A stretch of 64,000 nt of DNA from Archivesica marissinica (GCA_014843695.1 CM026394.1:38773382-38837381); one strand, 5' to 3'. Shown: positions 45,968-58,039, counted from the first letter of the stretch. Made by a program: numbers and translations. Notes: a model not told the origin generated them from the sequence alone.

Positions 45968-46352
45968 CTAGACCACAGACGATTGGGGTCTGTACAAATA
46001 GGTTCGGGTTCAAAACAACAAAACTAAAAAACCTTTTTTTTGTTTTGTTTTTAGCACACTATGATACACAATAGGCTTGACACTATACATAAAATTATTT
46101 GCTTACACCATTCCAAGCAAGTTTTAAAATGACACCCCGTCACTACCGAGGCTATATGAAATAATATATAGCCTTGATAGTGACGTGGTGTAATTTTAAA
46201 ACTTGCTAGGAATGATGCAAAAAAAAAAAATAGGTATAATTTCAAGCCTATAGTGTATCATAGTGTTCTTAAAAACCAAACAAAACGTTTTTTAGTTTTG
46301 TGGTTTTGAACCCGCAAACATTTGTCCAGACCCCAAGCGTCTGTGAACTAGA
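45968..46352. mobile_element. palindromic MITE, ~385 bp
   Basis: The ends ACCACAGACGATTGGGGTCT and CAGACCCCAAGCGTCTGTGA are inverted. The homology continues inward almost to the centre near 46160 (GCAAGTTTTAAAATGACACC versus GGTGTAATTTTAAAACTTGC). No coding capacity. The superfamily is not determined. Confidence 0.8.
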
Positions 46353-46446
46353 CTATTGATGTATGACAGCGCTCGCACGTAAATCTTAAGCATATGTATA
46401 TGTATACGTGTATATAAATATTAAACGTCATATCCTAAAAGCATAC

Positions 46447-46585
46447 AGGTGTCAGTGGTCGAATGGACTGCGAATCCATGCATCGCTGGTACGATCCCAA
46501 TCTAACCCTAATAATATTAACAGTCTCTCAGATCAGATTTTAAACCGAGCACCAACACGAGACCTCGGTTTAAAGTCACATCTGA
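46447..46585 (+). mobile_element. SINE family A fragment
   Basis: GTGTCAGTGGTCGAATGGAC, the B box GGTACGATCCCA and the ACAGTCTCTCAGATCAGATT block are present. The 3' half is missing. Confidence 0.6.
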
Positions 46586-46639
46586 AAGACGGTTAATAGT
46601 ATTAGAACCACTGGACTACTAACCAGTCTGTTAATTTGA

Positions 46640-46898
46640 TGTTTTTGTTTTTTTACGTTTATTTATCGTCGCTACCGGTTGCCCATATGAGCGACGCCAC
46701 CTGAAGATATTAGTCATTTTAGATTTTGGAGGATAGTGCAATGATACAAAGAGAGACCCATTCCAGAGTCTCCTCTGGTTCTTTTACGTGCACGGTGTAA
46801 AGCACCGACACAAGACCTCCTCGGTTTAACGTCCCATCTGAAAAACTGTTAATGTTATTAGGGTCAGACGGGGGATCGAACCTGCGACCCCTGGATTG
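46640..46898 (-). mobile_element. SINE family A copy downstream of EF-hand gene A
   Basis: It runs from TTTTACGTTTATTTATCGTC at the left to GGGATCGAACCTGCGACCCC at the right. It is sense with gene A and about 140 nt past its stop codon. The tail offers AATAAA (46658-46663, minus strand). Confidence 0.78.
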
Positions 46899-47036
46899 TA
46901 ATTTGATGTGATATAGTGTTATGTTATTTATATCATAACTATAAGATACTGCTGTTTCATTGGCTTAGACATGATGCGTCTTAGTGTACGCATAACAGGC
47001 AGTAATTTACAACATGTAACAAATAATGTTCAAAGT

Positions 47037-47235
47037 CTATCCAAAGTAGCTGACGAATTCGTCCCACGTGATCACTCCATTGCCATCTTTGTCACTGAAT
47101 TCAAGGAACTCTCCAATAATACAATATACTTTATCTTTTGGGAAATAATCTTTGAGAAGCGTCATAATTTCACCTCTGGTCAAGCTACCACTCCCGTCTT
47201 TGTCACACTTTTGGAAATGTTGACGCAGTGTTGCC
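47037..47235 (-). CDS. EF-hand gene A, exon 3 (EF3-EF4)
   Basis: The acceptor ACTTTTCAG precedes GGCAACAC. The exon encodes residues 76-140, with KCDKDGSGSLTRGE, the KDYFPKDKVYCIIGEF helix pair and FSDKDGNGVITWDEF, ending SYFG then TAG. Confidence 0.93.
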
Positions 47236-50200
47236 CTGAAAAGTGCGATTTTTAAAATAAATAAAGCACAGTCATGCTAATTAACATGACGCGAGCTGTC
47301 AATCAACAAGCCAGCGATAATCCTATAAGCCAATCAGCGATTGATAAAGCGACACACCTTCAGCAACCGTAAGCTTTATCAAACGGCCGCCATTTTCCTC
47401 GACAACTTGTCACGATTATAGGTATCTAGACCATTCTGATCACCTGACTAGTGGGAGGAGCTATAGTCCCATTGGCGTCATGTTATTCGTATGCTAACCT
47501 GATTTATCACATGCATTTGCTTGTATTCAGTGTAATACCGCCACTGCATATTTTCTTATATCAACACACGTATAATAACAACTGGAAGGATTCTGATTGG
47601 TCGCGGGCGGCATGACAGCTTGCTTTTGACACATTTTGATATAATAATTATATAGGTTACAACTTTGCCGTTGAAAATCAGTAAAATGTCAAATATGCAC
47701 TTGCGGTCTATACAATAAAATACACCACATTTATTGCATTAAAACATATCATACATTCATATAGTATAGTATATTACAGAATAGTTATTAAAAGTGACGT
47801 GTCGGTATTTTGCGTGGAGTTGTTTCATTGATTATCGGGGACTATTTTCTACGGCGCACGGATGCACATTGCTGATTTCCTTGAGATGCAATAAGGCCTA
47901 AAGTATACAGTCAAACAGAAACGTTTCTTTTTTCAAATTGATTGTTACTGTCAGTGTGGTAAAGTGATAGAAAGGCAACACTAAATTCATTGCGTAAGGG
48001 AGACAATCCACTTTTTCGGCAATTAGCATATTAAAAAATATAATAATGTTGGATTAAGTTGTCTCCCTTTCGTCACAAAGTACATTATAATGTCCACACT
48101 ATACTACACATGCACTAGACACATTCACTGTTTAATACGTTATATGTTAATTATATTCGTTTTTTAACGATTAAAAATACAGATATGTTATCAACAAGGA
48201 AAGGCAATATCAATTACTGAACTAGATATTATAGGAGGGCTACATACCCGCGAGTGGTTTAAACTCGAGAGCAGATTGATAGATAGAAAGATGACAACGA
48301 CTGTGCTTTACTTGTAGCTTGAAATAACTTCATGTAGCATCGATAATTAAAGCGCTTGTTAAATTGTATCATTCTATAGAGCGTCTGTAGGTTGTGATCA
48401 TTCCAGTGCGTGAACAAGGATATCGTGAACAAGTCCATAGCGGTGATATTGTGCAATTTATCAACCGTTATAATTGATCGGTCAATGGAAACTTATTTGC
48501 GAGTATTGTTTATTTGGATAATTGATTTTTGAGTTTCATGTATAATTTGTCTACACTGGTCTCGTACATGTTATCTACAGACGGTTATATAGCGGTCATA
48601 GCCGACTTTCTCCGTATTAGAGCCTAACAAACTAGCTTGTCTAGTTCCCGTAATATTCCGTGTAGGCCAACGTTGTTTTACAATTTCCGACAGAGAGTGG
48701 ACATCAGCGGCCAAGCATAGATCATCAATTGTGAACTGACTGCTTACATGGTTTGAAAGCAAAATCGCATTTTATAATATTGTAAAGCCTAATTTTTGGC
48801 ACACTGTGTATCTATGAAACTTTTATACAAATTTATTTTAGCTCGATTGCGAAACAAGTTCTTACAACTTATACTAATCAGTTTCGAGACCTCATTCCTG
48901 ATGGAATCCATCGCCACGAGGGAGAGAGAAGAGGCAACGTGTATTTTAAATGCCTTGCCTAAGGACACAATCGTAACGGCTCCAGCGGGGATCGAACTCC
49001 GGGCCTTTCACACCTGAAGCGAACGTGCTACCACTGCGCTATTGCGACTTCCACTATGAAACTTACGATCGTTTCGGTCTTTCCGCCATTTCCTGCAAGA
49101 ATTCTCGATAAGTTATCGACCTGTCACCATCCTTATCAATGCCACAAAACATACCCTGAAATATGCATCATTCAATATCAAATACGGCACTGCCTAAATG
49201 GGGAATCTATATATAGCTATTTACGACATAATTATGTTATTTGCTCAGGAGCCGGTCACAAGCTATTTGAAAGGTTATATAGCCTCTCAATTTTGCGTCC
49301 AATGACGTCGAAAACCAACGACGTCGTAACTAAACCGGAAATTCGGATTTCAAAGCCCATAACAATTGGAATTCTTCGCACACTGTTAATGAATTTCATT
49401 CCTACGTGCATTGTATTCAAGAGATTAAAGTGCACCACACATAGAAATGTGTGGCGCGGTTGCCAATTGGTGAACATTCTGAACTTACAGTTTTAAGATC
49501 ACGGTTTCAATCCTAGATCTGGGCTTATATATTGTTTCCAAATGTACCACTATTTCGGATGGAACTACATTGTTCATATTTCGGACAAGCCTATAACCCG
49601 ATATCTCGTACACCGTGCTTTACACATGCGTGTAATAAAAACAGAGGGCATATTGGTTAAAAGTAGGTCATATTACCCGGGAAACTCTACTTCCCCTCCC
49701 ATCAGCTTTCTCGACTGATCTGTATGATCAAAAGTGTGTAGTAAATAATGCCCAGTATAAGACTAAGAACAAAATAATCTGAGAAATGCATTAGCCCATT
49801 ATAAAGTATTCACCGAAATATGCAGCCAAACACCAACCTATGACACTTGTAAGCGTGATCTTGTATATAAGTTGATATTAATACCCCGTTGTTGGTGTAA
49901 TGTTGTTTCAGTGTGTGTTTGAGTAAGATATAAGCCTCAAACGAATCAAATATTTTACATGTGCATACTCATCTATGATCTCGCAGATCAAGCGATGGTA
50001 TTAAAAATAGTTATAGTAACAAGTTCTTTCAACTTATATTAATCACTCTCGAGACCTCATTCTTGATGGAAGCCATCGCCACGAGGGAGAGAGAAGAGGC
50101 AACGTGGAATTTAAATGGCTTGCCTAAGGGCACAATCGTAACGGCTCCAGCGGGGCTCGAACTCCAGACCTTTCACATCTGAAGCGAACGCGCTATCACG

Positions 50201-53200
50201 ACTTCCACAATATAAGCAAACTATTTTCCGGAATTTCCAGTATCAAATGTGAATTTGAATATTAACAATTGATAGTTCTCGCGTTGTCCTAGCGTAGAGG
50301 TGATTACTACACAATACCCCCCCCCCCCATTAAATACTTGCATGAACATATATCTGCACGAAATTCATAATGAGTATGTGTGAAGTATGAAAGCGTATAG
50401 TATGCATGAATATCAATGTATATTAATCCTTTTATGACCTCCATATACATGAAGAGCACAAGTGAACATACATAATATACAATTACACGTTTTACATGGA
50501 CACATAAACATACATATATAATACATATATACAAAGTAGTACAAGTGTACAATAATGGTCATAAAAACTGACATAACCATGCAGCTATTAATTAGTGTAT
50601 ACCGATCATCATAACTTGCCGAAACGAAATGCAAGGGAAAAAGATGATGGTAACACACACAAAAGCTGATACAAGTGTTTATAACCAGAACACCTTTCAC
50701 TTACATTTAATAGTATCCACTTTAAATTAGTCAACTCGAGCGCTCATTGCACAACTGGTGCAAGACAGATCTGGTGAAAGGCTTACAGTATTTTTGCACC
50801 AGCTCTCGAAATATAGCTTCTCCAACATGATTAATATAGTAAACATTAAAAACTTCAATTAGTAAGCCCACTTTAACAGTACCTTATAGGGACAATGCAT
50901 GACAGAGAAGCGTATATGTAATAGGGACAATGTATGACAGAGAAGCGTATATGTAATAGGGACAATGTATGACAGAGAAGCGTATATGTAATAGGGACAA
51001 TGTATGACAGAGAAGCGTATATGTAATAGGGACAATGTATAACAGAGAAGCGTATATGTAATAGGGACAATGTATGACAGAGAAGCGTATATGTAATAGG
51101 GACAATGTATGACAGAGAAGCGTATATGTAATAGGGACAATGTATGACAGAGAAGCGTATATGTAATAGGGACAATGTATGACAGAGAAACGTATATGTA
51201 ATAGGGACAATGTATGACAGAGAAGCGTATATGTAATAGGGACAATGTATGACAGAGAAGCGTATATGTAATAGGGACAATGTATGACAGAGAAGCGTAT
51301 ATGTAATAGGGACAATGTATGACAGAGAAGCGTATATGTAATAGGGACAATGTATGACAGAGAAGCGTATATGTAATAGGGACAATGTATGACAGAGAAG
51401 CGTATATGTAATAGGGACAATGTATGACAGAGAAGCGTATATGTAATAGGGACAATGTATGACAGAGAAGCGTATATGTAATAGGGACAATGTATGACAG
51501 AGAAGCGTATATGTAATAGGGACAATGTATGACATAGAAGCGTATATGTAATAGGAACAATGTATAACAGATAAGCGTATATGTAATAGGGACAATGTAT
51601 GACAGAGAAGCGTATATGTAATAGGGACAATGTATGACAGAGAAGCGTATATGTAATAGGGACAATGTATGACAGAGAAGCGTATATGTAATAGGGACAA
51701 TGTATGACAGAGAAGCGTATATGTAATAGGGACAATGTATGACAGAGAAGCGTATATGTAATAGGGACAATGTATGACAGAGAAGCGTATATGTAATAGG
51801 GACAATGTATGACAGATAAGCGTATATGTAATAGGGACAATGTATAACAGATAAGCGTATATGTAATAGGGACAATGTATAACAGATAAGCGTATATGTA
51901 ATAGGGACAATGTATAACAGATAAGCGTATATGTAATAGGAACAATGTATGACAGAGAAGCGTATATGTAATAGGGACAATGTATGACAGAGAAGCGTAT
52001 ATGTAATAGGGACAATGTATGACAGAGAAGCGTATATGTAATAGGGACAATGTATGACAGAGAAGCGTATATGTAATAGGGACAATGTATGACAGAGAAG
52101 CGTATATGTAATAGGGACAATGTATGACAGAGAAGCGTATATGTAATAGGGACAATGTATGACAGAGAAGCGTATATGTAATAGGAACAATGTATGACAG
52201 AGAAGCGTATATGTAATAGGGACAATGTATGACAGAGAAGCGTATATGTAATAGGGACAATGTATGACAGAGAAGCGTATATGTAATAGGGACAATGTAT
52301 GACAGAGAAGCGTATATGTAATAGGGACAATGTATGACAGAGAAGCGTATATGTAATATGAACAATGTATAACAGATAAGCGTATATGTAATAGGGACAA
52401 TGTATGACATAGAAGCGTATATGTAATAGGAACAATGTATAACAGATAAGCGTATATGTAATAGGGACAATGTATGACAGAGAAGCGTATATGTAATAGG
52501 GACAATGTATGACAGAGAAGCGTATATGTAATAGGGACAATGTATGACAGAGAAGCGTATATGTAATAGGAACAATGTATGACAGAGAAGCGTATATGTA
52601 ATAGGAACAATGTATGACAGAGAAGCGTATATGTAATAGGGACAATGTATGACAGAGAAGCGTATATGTAATAGGAACAATGTATGACAGAGAAGCGTAT
52701 ATGTAATAGGAACAATGTATAACAGAGAAGCGTATATGTAATAGGGACAATGTATGACAGAGAAGCGTATATGTAATAGGGACAATGTATGACAGAGAAG
52801 CGTATATGTAATAGGGACAATGTATGACAGAGAAGCGTATATGTAATAGGGACAATGTATGACAGAGAAGCGTATATGTAATAGGGACAATGTATGACAG
52901 AGAAGCGTATATGTAATAGGGACAATGTATGACAGAGAAGCGTATATGTAATAGGGACAATGTATGACAGAGAAGCGTATATGTAATAGGGACAATGTAT
53001 GACAGAGAAGCGTATATGTAATAGGGACAATGTATGACAGAGAAGCGTATATGTAATAGGGACAATGTATGACAGAGAAGCGTATATGTAATAGGGACAA
53101 TGTATGACAGAGAAGCGTATATGTAATAGGGACAATGTATGACAGAGAAGCGTATATGTAATAGGGACAATGTATGACAGAGAAGCGTATATGTAATAGG

Positions 53201-56200
53201 GACAATGTATGACAGAGAAGCGTATATGTAATAGGGACAATGTATGACAGAGAAGCGTATATGTAATAGGGACAATGTATGACAGAGAAGCGTATATGTA
53301 ATAGGGACAATGTATGACAGAGAAGCGTATATGTAATAGGGACAATGTATGACAGAGAAGCGTATATGTAATAGGGACAATGTATGACAGAGAAGCGTAT
53401 ATGTAATAGGGACAATGTATGGCAGAGAAGCGTATATGTAATAGGGACAATGTATGACAGAGAAGCGTATATGTAATAGGGACAATGTATGACAGAGAAG
53501 CGTATATGTAATAGGGACAATGTATGACAGAGAAGCGTATATGTAATAGGGACAATGTATGACAGAGAAGCGTATATGTAATAGGGACAATGTATGACAG
53601 AGAAGCGTATATGTAATAGGGACAATGTATGACAGAGAAGCGTATATGTAATAGGGACAATGTATGACAGAGAAGCGTATATGTAATAGGGACAATGTAT
53701 GGCAGAGAAGCGTATATGTAATAGGGACAATGTATGCAGAGAAGCGTATATGTAATAGGGACAATGTATGACAGAGAAGCGTATATGTAATAGGGACAAT
53801 GTATGACAGAGAAGCGTATATGTAATAAGGGAAATGTATGACAGAGAAGCGTATATGTAATAGGGAATGTATGACAGAGAAGCGTATATGTAATAGGGAC
53901 AATATATAACAGAGAAGCGTATATGTAATAGGGACAATGTATGACAGAGAAGCGTATATGTAATAGGGACAATGTATGACAGAGAAGCGTATATGTAATA
54001 GGGACAATGTATGACAGAGAAGCGTATATGTAATAGGGACAATGTATGACAGAGAAGCGTATATGTAATAGGGACAATGTATGACAGAGAAGCGTATATG
54101 TAATAGGGACAATGTATGACAGAGAAGCGTATATGTAATAGGGACAATGTATGACAGAGAAGCGTATATGTAATAGGGACAATGTATGACAGAGAAGCGT
54201 ATATGTAATAGGGACAATGTATGGCAGAGAAGCGTATATGTAATAGGGACAATGTATGACAGAGAAGCGTATATGTAATAGGGACAATGTATGGCAGAGA
54301 AGCGTATATGTAATAGGGACAATGTATGGCAGAGAAGCGTATATGTAATATGGACAATGTATGGTAGAGAAGCGTATATGTAATAGGGACAATGTATGAC
54401 AGAGAAGCGTATATGTAATAAGGGAAAATGTATGACAGAGAAGCGTATATGTAATAAGGGAAAATGTATGACAGAGAAGCGTATATGTAATACGGACAAT
54501 ATATAACAGAGAAGCGTATATGTAATAGGGACAATGTATGACAGAGAAGCGTATATGTAATAGGGAAAATGTATGACAGAGAAGCGTATATGTAATAAGG
54601 GAAAATGTATGACAGAGAAGCGTATATGTAATACGGAAAATATATAACAGAGAAGCGTATATGTAATAGGGACAATGTATGACAGAGAAGCGTATATGTA
54701 ATAGGGAAAATGTATGACAGAGAAGCGTATATGTAATAGGGAAAATGTATGACAGAGAAGCGTATATGTAATAGGGACAATGTATGACAGAGAAGCGTAT
54801 ATGTAATAGAGACAATGTATAACAGAGAAGCGTATATGTAATAGAGACAATGTATGACAGAGAAGCGTATATGTAATAGAGACAATGTATAACAGAGAAG
54901 CGTATATGTAATAGAGACAATGTATGACAGAGAAGCGTATATGTAATAGAGACAATGTATAACAGAGAAGCGTATATGTAATAGAGACAATGTATGACAG
55001 AGAAGCGTATATGTAATAGAGACAATGTATAACAGAGAAGCGTATATGTAATAGAGACAATGTATAACAGAGAAGCGTATATGTAATAGGGACAATGTAT
55101 GACAGAGAAGCGTATATGTAATAGGGACAATGTATGACAGAGAAGCGTATATGTAATAGGGACAATGTATGACAGAGAAGCGTATATGTAATAGGGACAA
55201 TGTATGACAGAATAGGGACAATGTATGACAGAGAAGCGTATATGTAATAGGGACAATGTATGACAGAGAAGCGTATATGTAATAGGGACAATGTATGACA
55301 GAGAAGCGTATATGTAATAGGGACAATGTATGACAGAGAAGCGTATATGTAATAGAGACAATGTATAACAGAGAAGCGTATATGTAATAGAGACAATGTA
55401 TGACAGAGAAGCGTATATGTAATAGAGACAATGTATAACAGAGAAGCGTATATGTAATAGAGACAATGTATGACAGAGAAGCGTATATGTAATAGAGACA
55501 ATGTATAACAGAGAAGCGTATATGTAATAGAGACAATGTATTACAGAGAAGCGTATATGTAATAGGGACAATGTATGACAGAGAAGCGTATATGTAACAC
55601 AAGATTGATTGATTAGTATGTATTATTATTATATTCATTTGTTTGTAGACCATAAACTGTATAAGTTTGTGTCTTAATAAACCAGTCTTCTTCTCCTTCT
55701 GTAAAAGTTGTAAAAGTAATGTGTGATTTTATTTAAATTGTATTTCTTTTACAATGATTGCGAAGCGTGTTTTAACAACTTATATTAATCACTCTCGTTT
55801 GTAAAAGTGTAAATGTGGTAATTCATGTGTGAGGAAACCGGAGTACTCGGAGAAAACCCACCTGTCCGATCTGGCGACCACCGTACCATCTCACATACTT
55901 CCCGGTCCGAGGATCGAATCTGTGTTGCATTGGTGAGAAGCGAGTGCGCTAACCACTGCGCTAATCGGACAGCCATTTATTATTGAAAGGGACAGCCATT
56001 ACTGACTTATGAGACACCTTTTTTTGTGAACATCAGTACTTCCCGAATCCTTCTGTGTGTAGGCCAGGCGCCAGGCTGGTAGGCAATCGGTTACCATTAT
56101 TTAACTAGCTGGCGGCTGACCAACCGGCCATATCAGAACGAACCCCTGACGAGGTTCGAACCTTTGACCTCCCGCTCGTATGCGGACGCCTTAACAACTA

Positions 56201-56906
56201 GGTCACGGATGGAGACGGTGAATGTATGCATGTGTTTGTGTTTGTAATATGTGTTATAATGGCCTTATTAAAATTATATATACAGTCTAACCTGTGTTAA
56301 GCAGCCAGCCAAGGAAATCACAGAAAGTGGCTGCTTAGCACAGCTGGCTGCTTAATAGAGGGCAAACATATAATAAAATAACATATTGGGAATCTGAAAA
56401 CTGGCTGCTTACTACAGGTTGGCTGCTTAATACAGGTGACCACTAACACATGTTTGACTGTAATAACGCAACCATTGCAGTTAATAAATAGCCTTCTACA
56501 TGTTTTGCGCAGCCCATTTTAATTGTTTTATTTGAAACTTGAAACTTGTTTATTTGCTTAAACGCCTATTTCTACATATAAATACATATTCAATGACGTT
56601 GTACAATTATGAATTAAAGGATGAATTAAAAGATGAATTAAAAGATAATAAAAAACAGTACATCAATCCAGACACAAACATTAAATAACCAGTCACCATA
56701 ATGTGAACAGACTATGCAACTGAACATGAAACTGGAATGCGTTTCGTTGTATCTAATAGATGGATACTCACAGCGACTTCACAGTCCTCGATACCAGGCT
56801 TGTACTTTCTGAGTGCATATGCCAATTCATGCACCGTTAGATTACCGTCACCATTCCTGTCGGCTAGTCCCCAGAACTCGCTACATTGCTGTTGTGTCAA
56901 AGACAT
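47037..56906 (-). CDS. EF-hand protein A (3 exons, 140 aa, four EF-hands)
   Basis: Exons 56906-56772, 49155-49067 and 47235-47037 join to 423 nt; introns are GT-AG with phases 0 and 2. The protein starts MSLTQQQCSEFWGLA. Loops lie at residues 16-27 (DRNGDGNLTVHE), 52-63 (DKDGDRSITYRE), 86-97 (DKDGSGSLTRGE) and 123-134 (DKDGNGVITWDE). All have acidic or Asn/Ser ligands at 1, 3 and 5 and Glu at 12. Only loop 2 lacks Gly at 6 (Arg). It looks like a functional Ca2+ sensor of the calmodulin superfamily, though it is too diverged to be calmodulin. It has no signal peptide, so it is likely cytosolic. It is a tandem paralogue of gene B, 6.2 kb further right. Partner and pathway are unknown. Confidence 0.93.
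47270..48820. other. intron 2 of EF-hand gene A; no further gene recognised
   Basis: About 47480-47720 is an inverted, diverged copy of 39410-39640 (GATTCTGATTGGTCGCGG versus CCGCGACCAATCAGAATC). Two minus-strand stop-free stretches (48259-48456 and 48571-48762) have no homology I can name. They might be remnants of an older element. Confidence 0.45.
48822..49053 (-). mobile_element. SINE family B copy 13 nt from the exon 2 donor of gene A
   Basis: It is complete from ATACAAATTTATTTTAGCTC to GCGCTATTGCGACTTCC. It is sense with gene A, and the head starts about 13 nt inside intron 2. Confidence 0.85.
49067..49155 (-). CDS. EF-hand gene A, exon 2 (EF2)
   Basis: The acceptor is CATATTTCAG before GGTATGTT. 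The exon encodes residues 46-74, GMFCGIDKDGDRSITYREF then QEMAERPKR, plus two bases. The donor is GATC|GTAAGT. Confidence 0.93.
49200..50010. other. intron 1 of gene A, unique part
   Basis: No gene or repeat is recognised apart from weak SINE A-like traces near 49580-49680. Confidence 0.45.
50016..50212 (-). mobile_element. SINE family B copy, A box region deleted
   Basis: The tail starts at ACAAGTTCTTTCAACTTATA. The head is shortened (GCGAACGCGCTATCACGACT), with the A-box spacer lost. Confidence 0.78.
50887..55600. repeat. 35-bp satellite-like array, ~134 units, 4.7 kb
   Basis: The unit is AGGGACAATGTATGACAGAG followed by AAGCGTATATGTAAT. Most units are identical, with variant clusters: ATAACAGATAAG types at 51540-52460, AAGGGAAAATG types at 53820-54770, and AGAGACAATG types at 54800-55560. 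A truncated unit occurs at about 55205. The minus strand has no stop codon in any of its three frames, so three overlapping frames of over 1500 codons result; none is a gene. It lies in intron 1 of EF-hand gene A. Confidence 0.97.
55748..55975 (-). mobile_element. SINE family D, complete copy
   Basis: The tail is TTTTACAATGATTGCGAAGC and the body GGAAACCGGAGTACTCGGAG. The head complement is GCTAACCACTGCGCTAATCG. Confidence 0.83.
56008..56218 (-). mobile_element. SINE family E copy
   Basis: The body is CATCAGTACTTCCCGAATCC. The B box complement is CGAGGTTCGAACCTTTGACC and the head complement CTTAACAACTAGGTCACGGA. Confidence 0.78.
56284..56460. mobile_element. pogo/Tc1-mariner-like MITE, copy 4
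   Basis: The ends are CAGTCTAACCTGTGTTAAGC and AACACATGTTTGACTG, flanked by TA. It is the opposite orientation to copy 1, with TGGCTGCTTAATA repeats inside. Confidence 0.82.
56772..56906 (-). CDS. EF-hand gene A, exon 1 (EF1)
   Basis: The ATG is at 56906-56904. The exon encodes residues 1-45 and ends GTCGCT|GTGAGT. An acceptor-like GTTTCATAG ending at 56919 lies 12 nt upstream of the ATG, so an upstream untranslated exon is likely, as in gene B. Confidence 0.92.
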
Positions 56907-56999
56907 CTCAAACGATCACTATGAAACGAAAATCTGAAATAGTTTATGAATACCTTTAGAAATTATGTAATTCACAGCAACGTGTTATTATACGTTTTA

Positions 57000-57236
57000 G
57001 TTTATGCAAATTTATTTTAGCTTGATTGCGAAACAAGTTCTGACAACTTTTATTAATCACTCTCGAGATCTCATTCCTGGTGGAATCCATCGCCACGAGG
57101 GAGAGAGAGAAAGAGAGAGAGAGTTTATGCCAATTTATTTTAGCTCGATTGCGAGACAAGTTCTGACACCTTATATTAATCACTCTCGAGACCTCATTCC
57201 TGGTGGAATCCATCGCCACGAGGGAGAGAGGGAAAT

Positions 57237-57267
<31 letters not shown>

Positions 57268-57511
57268 GAGGAGAGAGAGTGTATGCCGATTTAATTAAGC
57301 TCGATTGCGAAACATTTCTGACAACTTATATTAATCACTCTCGATACCTCATTCCTGGTGGAATCCATCGCCACGAGGGAGAGAGAGAAAGAGAGAGAGA
57401 GTTTATGCCAATTTATTTGAGCTCGATTGCGAGACAAGTTCTGACACCTTATATTAATCACTCTCGAGACCTCATTCCTGATGGAATCCAGCGCCGCGAT
57501 GGAGAGAGGAA

Positions 57512-57555
<44 letters not shown>

Positions 57556-57848
57556 TATGCCAATTAATTTAGCCCGATTGCGAAACAAGTTCTGACAACT
57601 TATATTAATCACTCTCGAGACCTCATTCCTGGTGGAATCCATCGCCACGAGGGAGAGAGAGAAAGAGAGAGTTATGCCAATTTATTTTAGCTCGATTGCG
57701 AAACAAGTTCTGACAACTTATATTAATCACTCGAGAGACCTCATTCCTGATGGAATCCAGCGCCGCGAGGGAGAGAGAAGAGGCAACGTGGACTTTAAAT
57801 GCCTTACATACGGACACAATCGTAACGTCTCCAGCGAGGTGCGAACAT
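57000..57848 (-). repeat. tandem block of SINE B tails with GA microsatellites
   Basis: Six consecutive family B 3' parts (TTTATTTTAGCTCGATTGCG to ATCGCCACGAGGGAGAGAGA), each about 105-165 bp, are separated by GA runs of varied length. Only the last one (ending about 57848) continues into the SINE body. The GA runs grow from the natural GAGGGAGAGAG motif of the SINE. It lies about 100 nt upstream of gene A exon 1. Confidence 0.85.
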
Positions 57849-58039
57849 GGATGTATACGATAGCACGATCACAGCCTATCGCCGTATAAGACGTATCAGG
57901 TGATCAATTTTGTAAATGCTGTCGACAGTCCGTGAAGAATAGTGGTAGTTATTTGTATCACTAGATACATAGATATCTCGAAGAAACCAATCGTGTACCT
58001 ATATATGTAGCCCAATTATAAAATAGTCTAAACTTTATT

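Noticed and set aside
46971..47255. Plus-strand 94-codon frame
   Set aside because: It is the antisense shadow of EF-hand gene A exon 3; the minus strand has EF-hand motifs and correct splice sites.
48259..48762. Two minus-strand frames as extra exons of EF-hand gene A
   Set aside because: Exons 2 and 3 already join in phase with complete EF-hands, and these frames have no matching splice phases or EF-hand motifs.
49056..49496. Plus-strand 146-codon frame
   Set aside because: It is antisense to EF-hand gene A exon 2 and runs into non-coding intron with no family motif.
50887..55600. CRISPR-like array (regular 35-bp periodicity)
   Set aside because: There are no unique spacers; the whole unit repeats head to tail, and the DNA is eukaryotic.
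50859..55653. Three overlapping minus-strand frames of over 1500 codons
   Set aside because: They are the 35-bp array read in all three frames. 35 is not a multiple of three and the unit has no stop on that strand, so the frames are forced, not selected.
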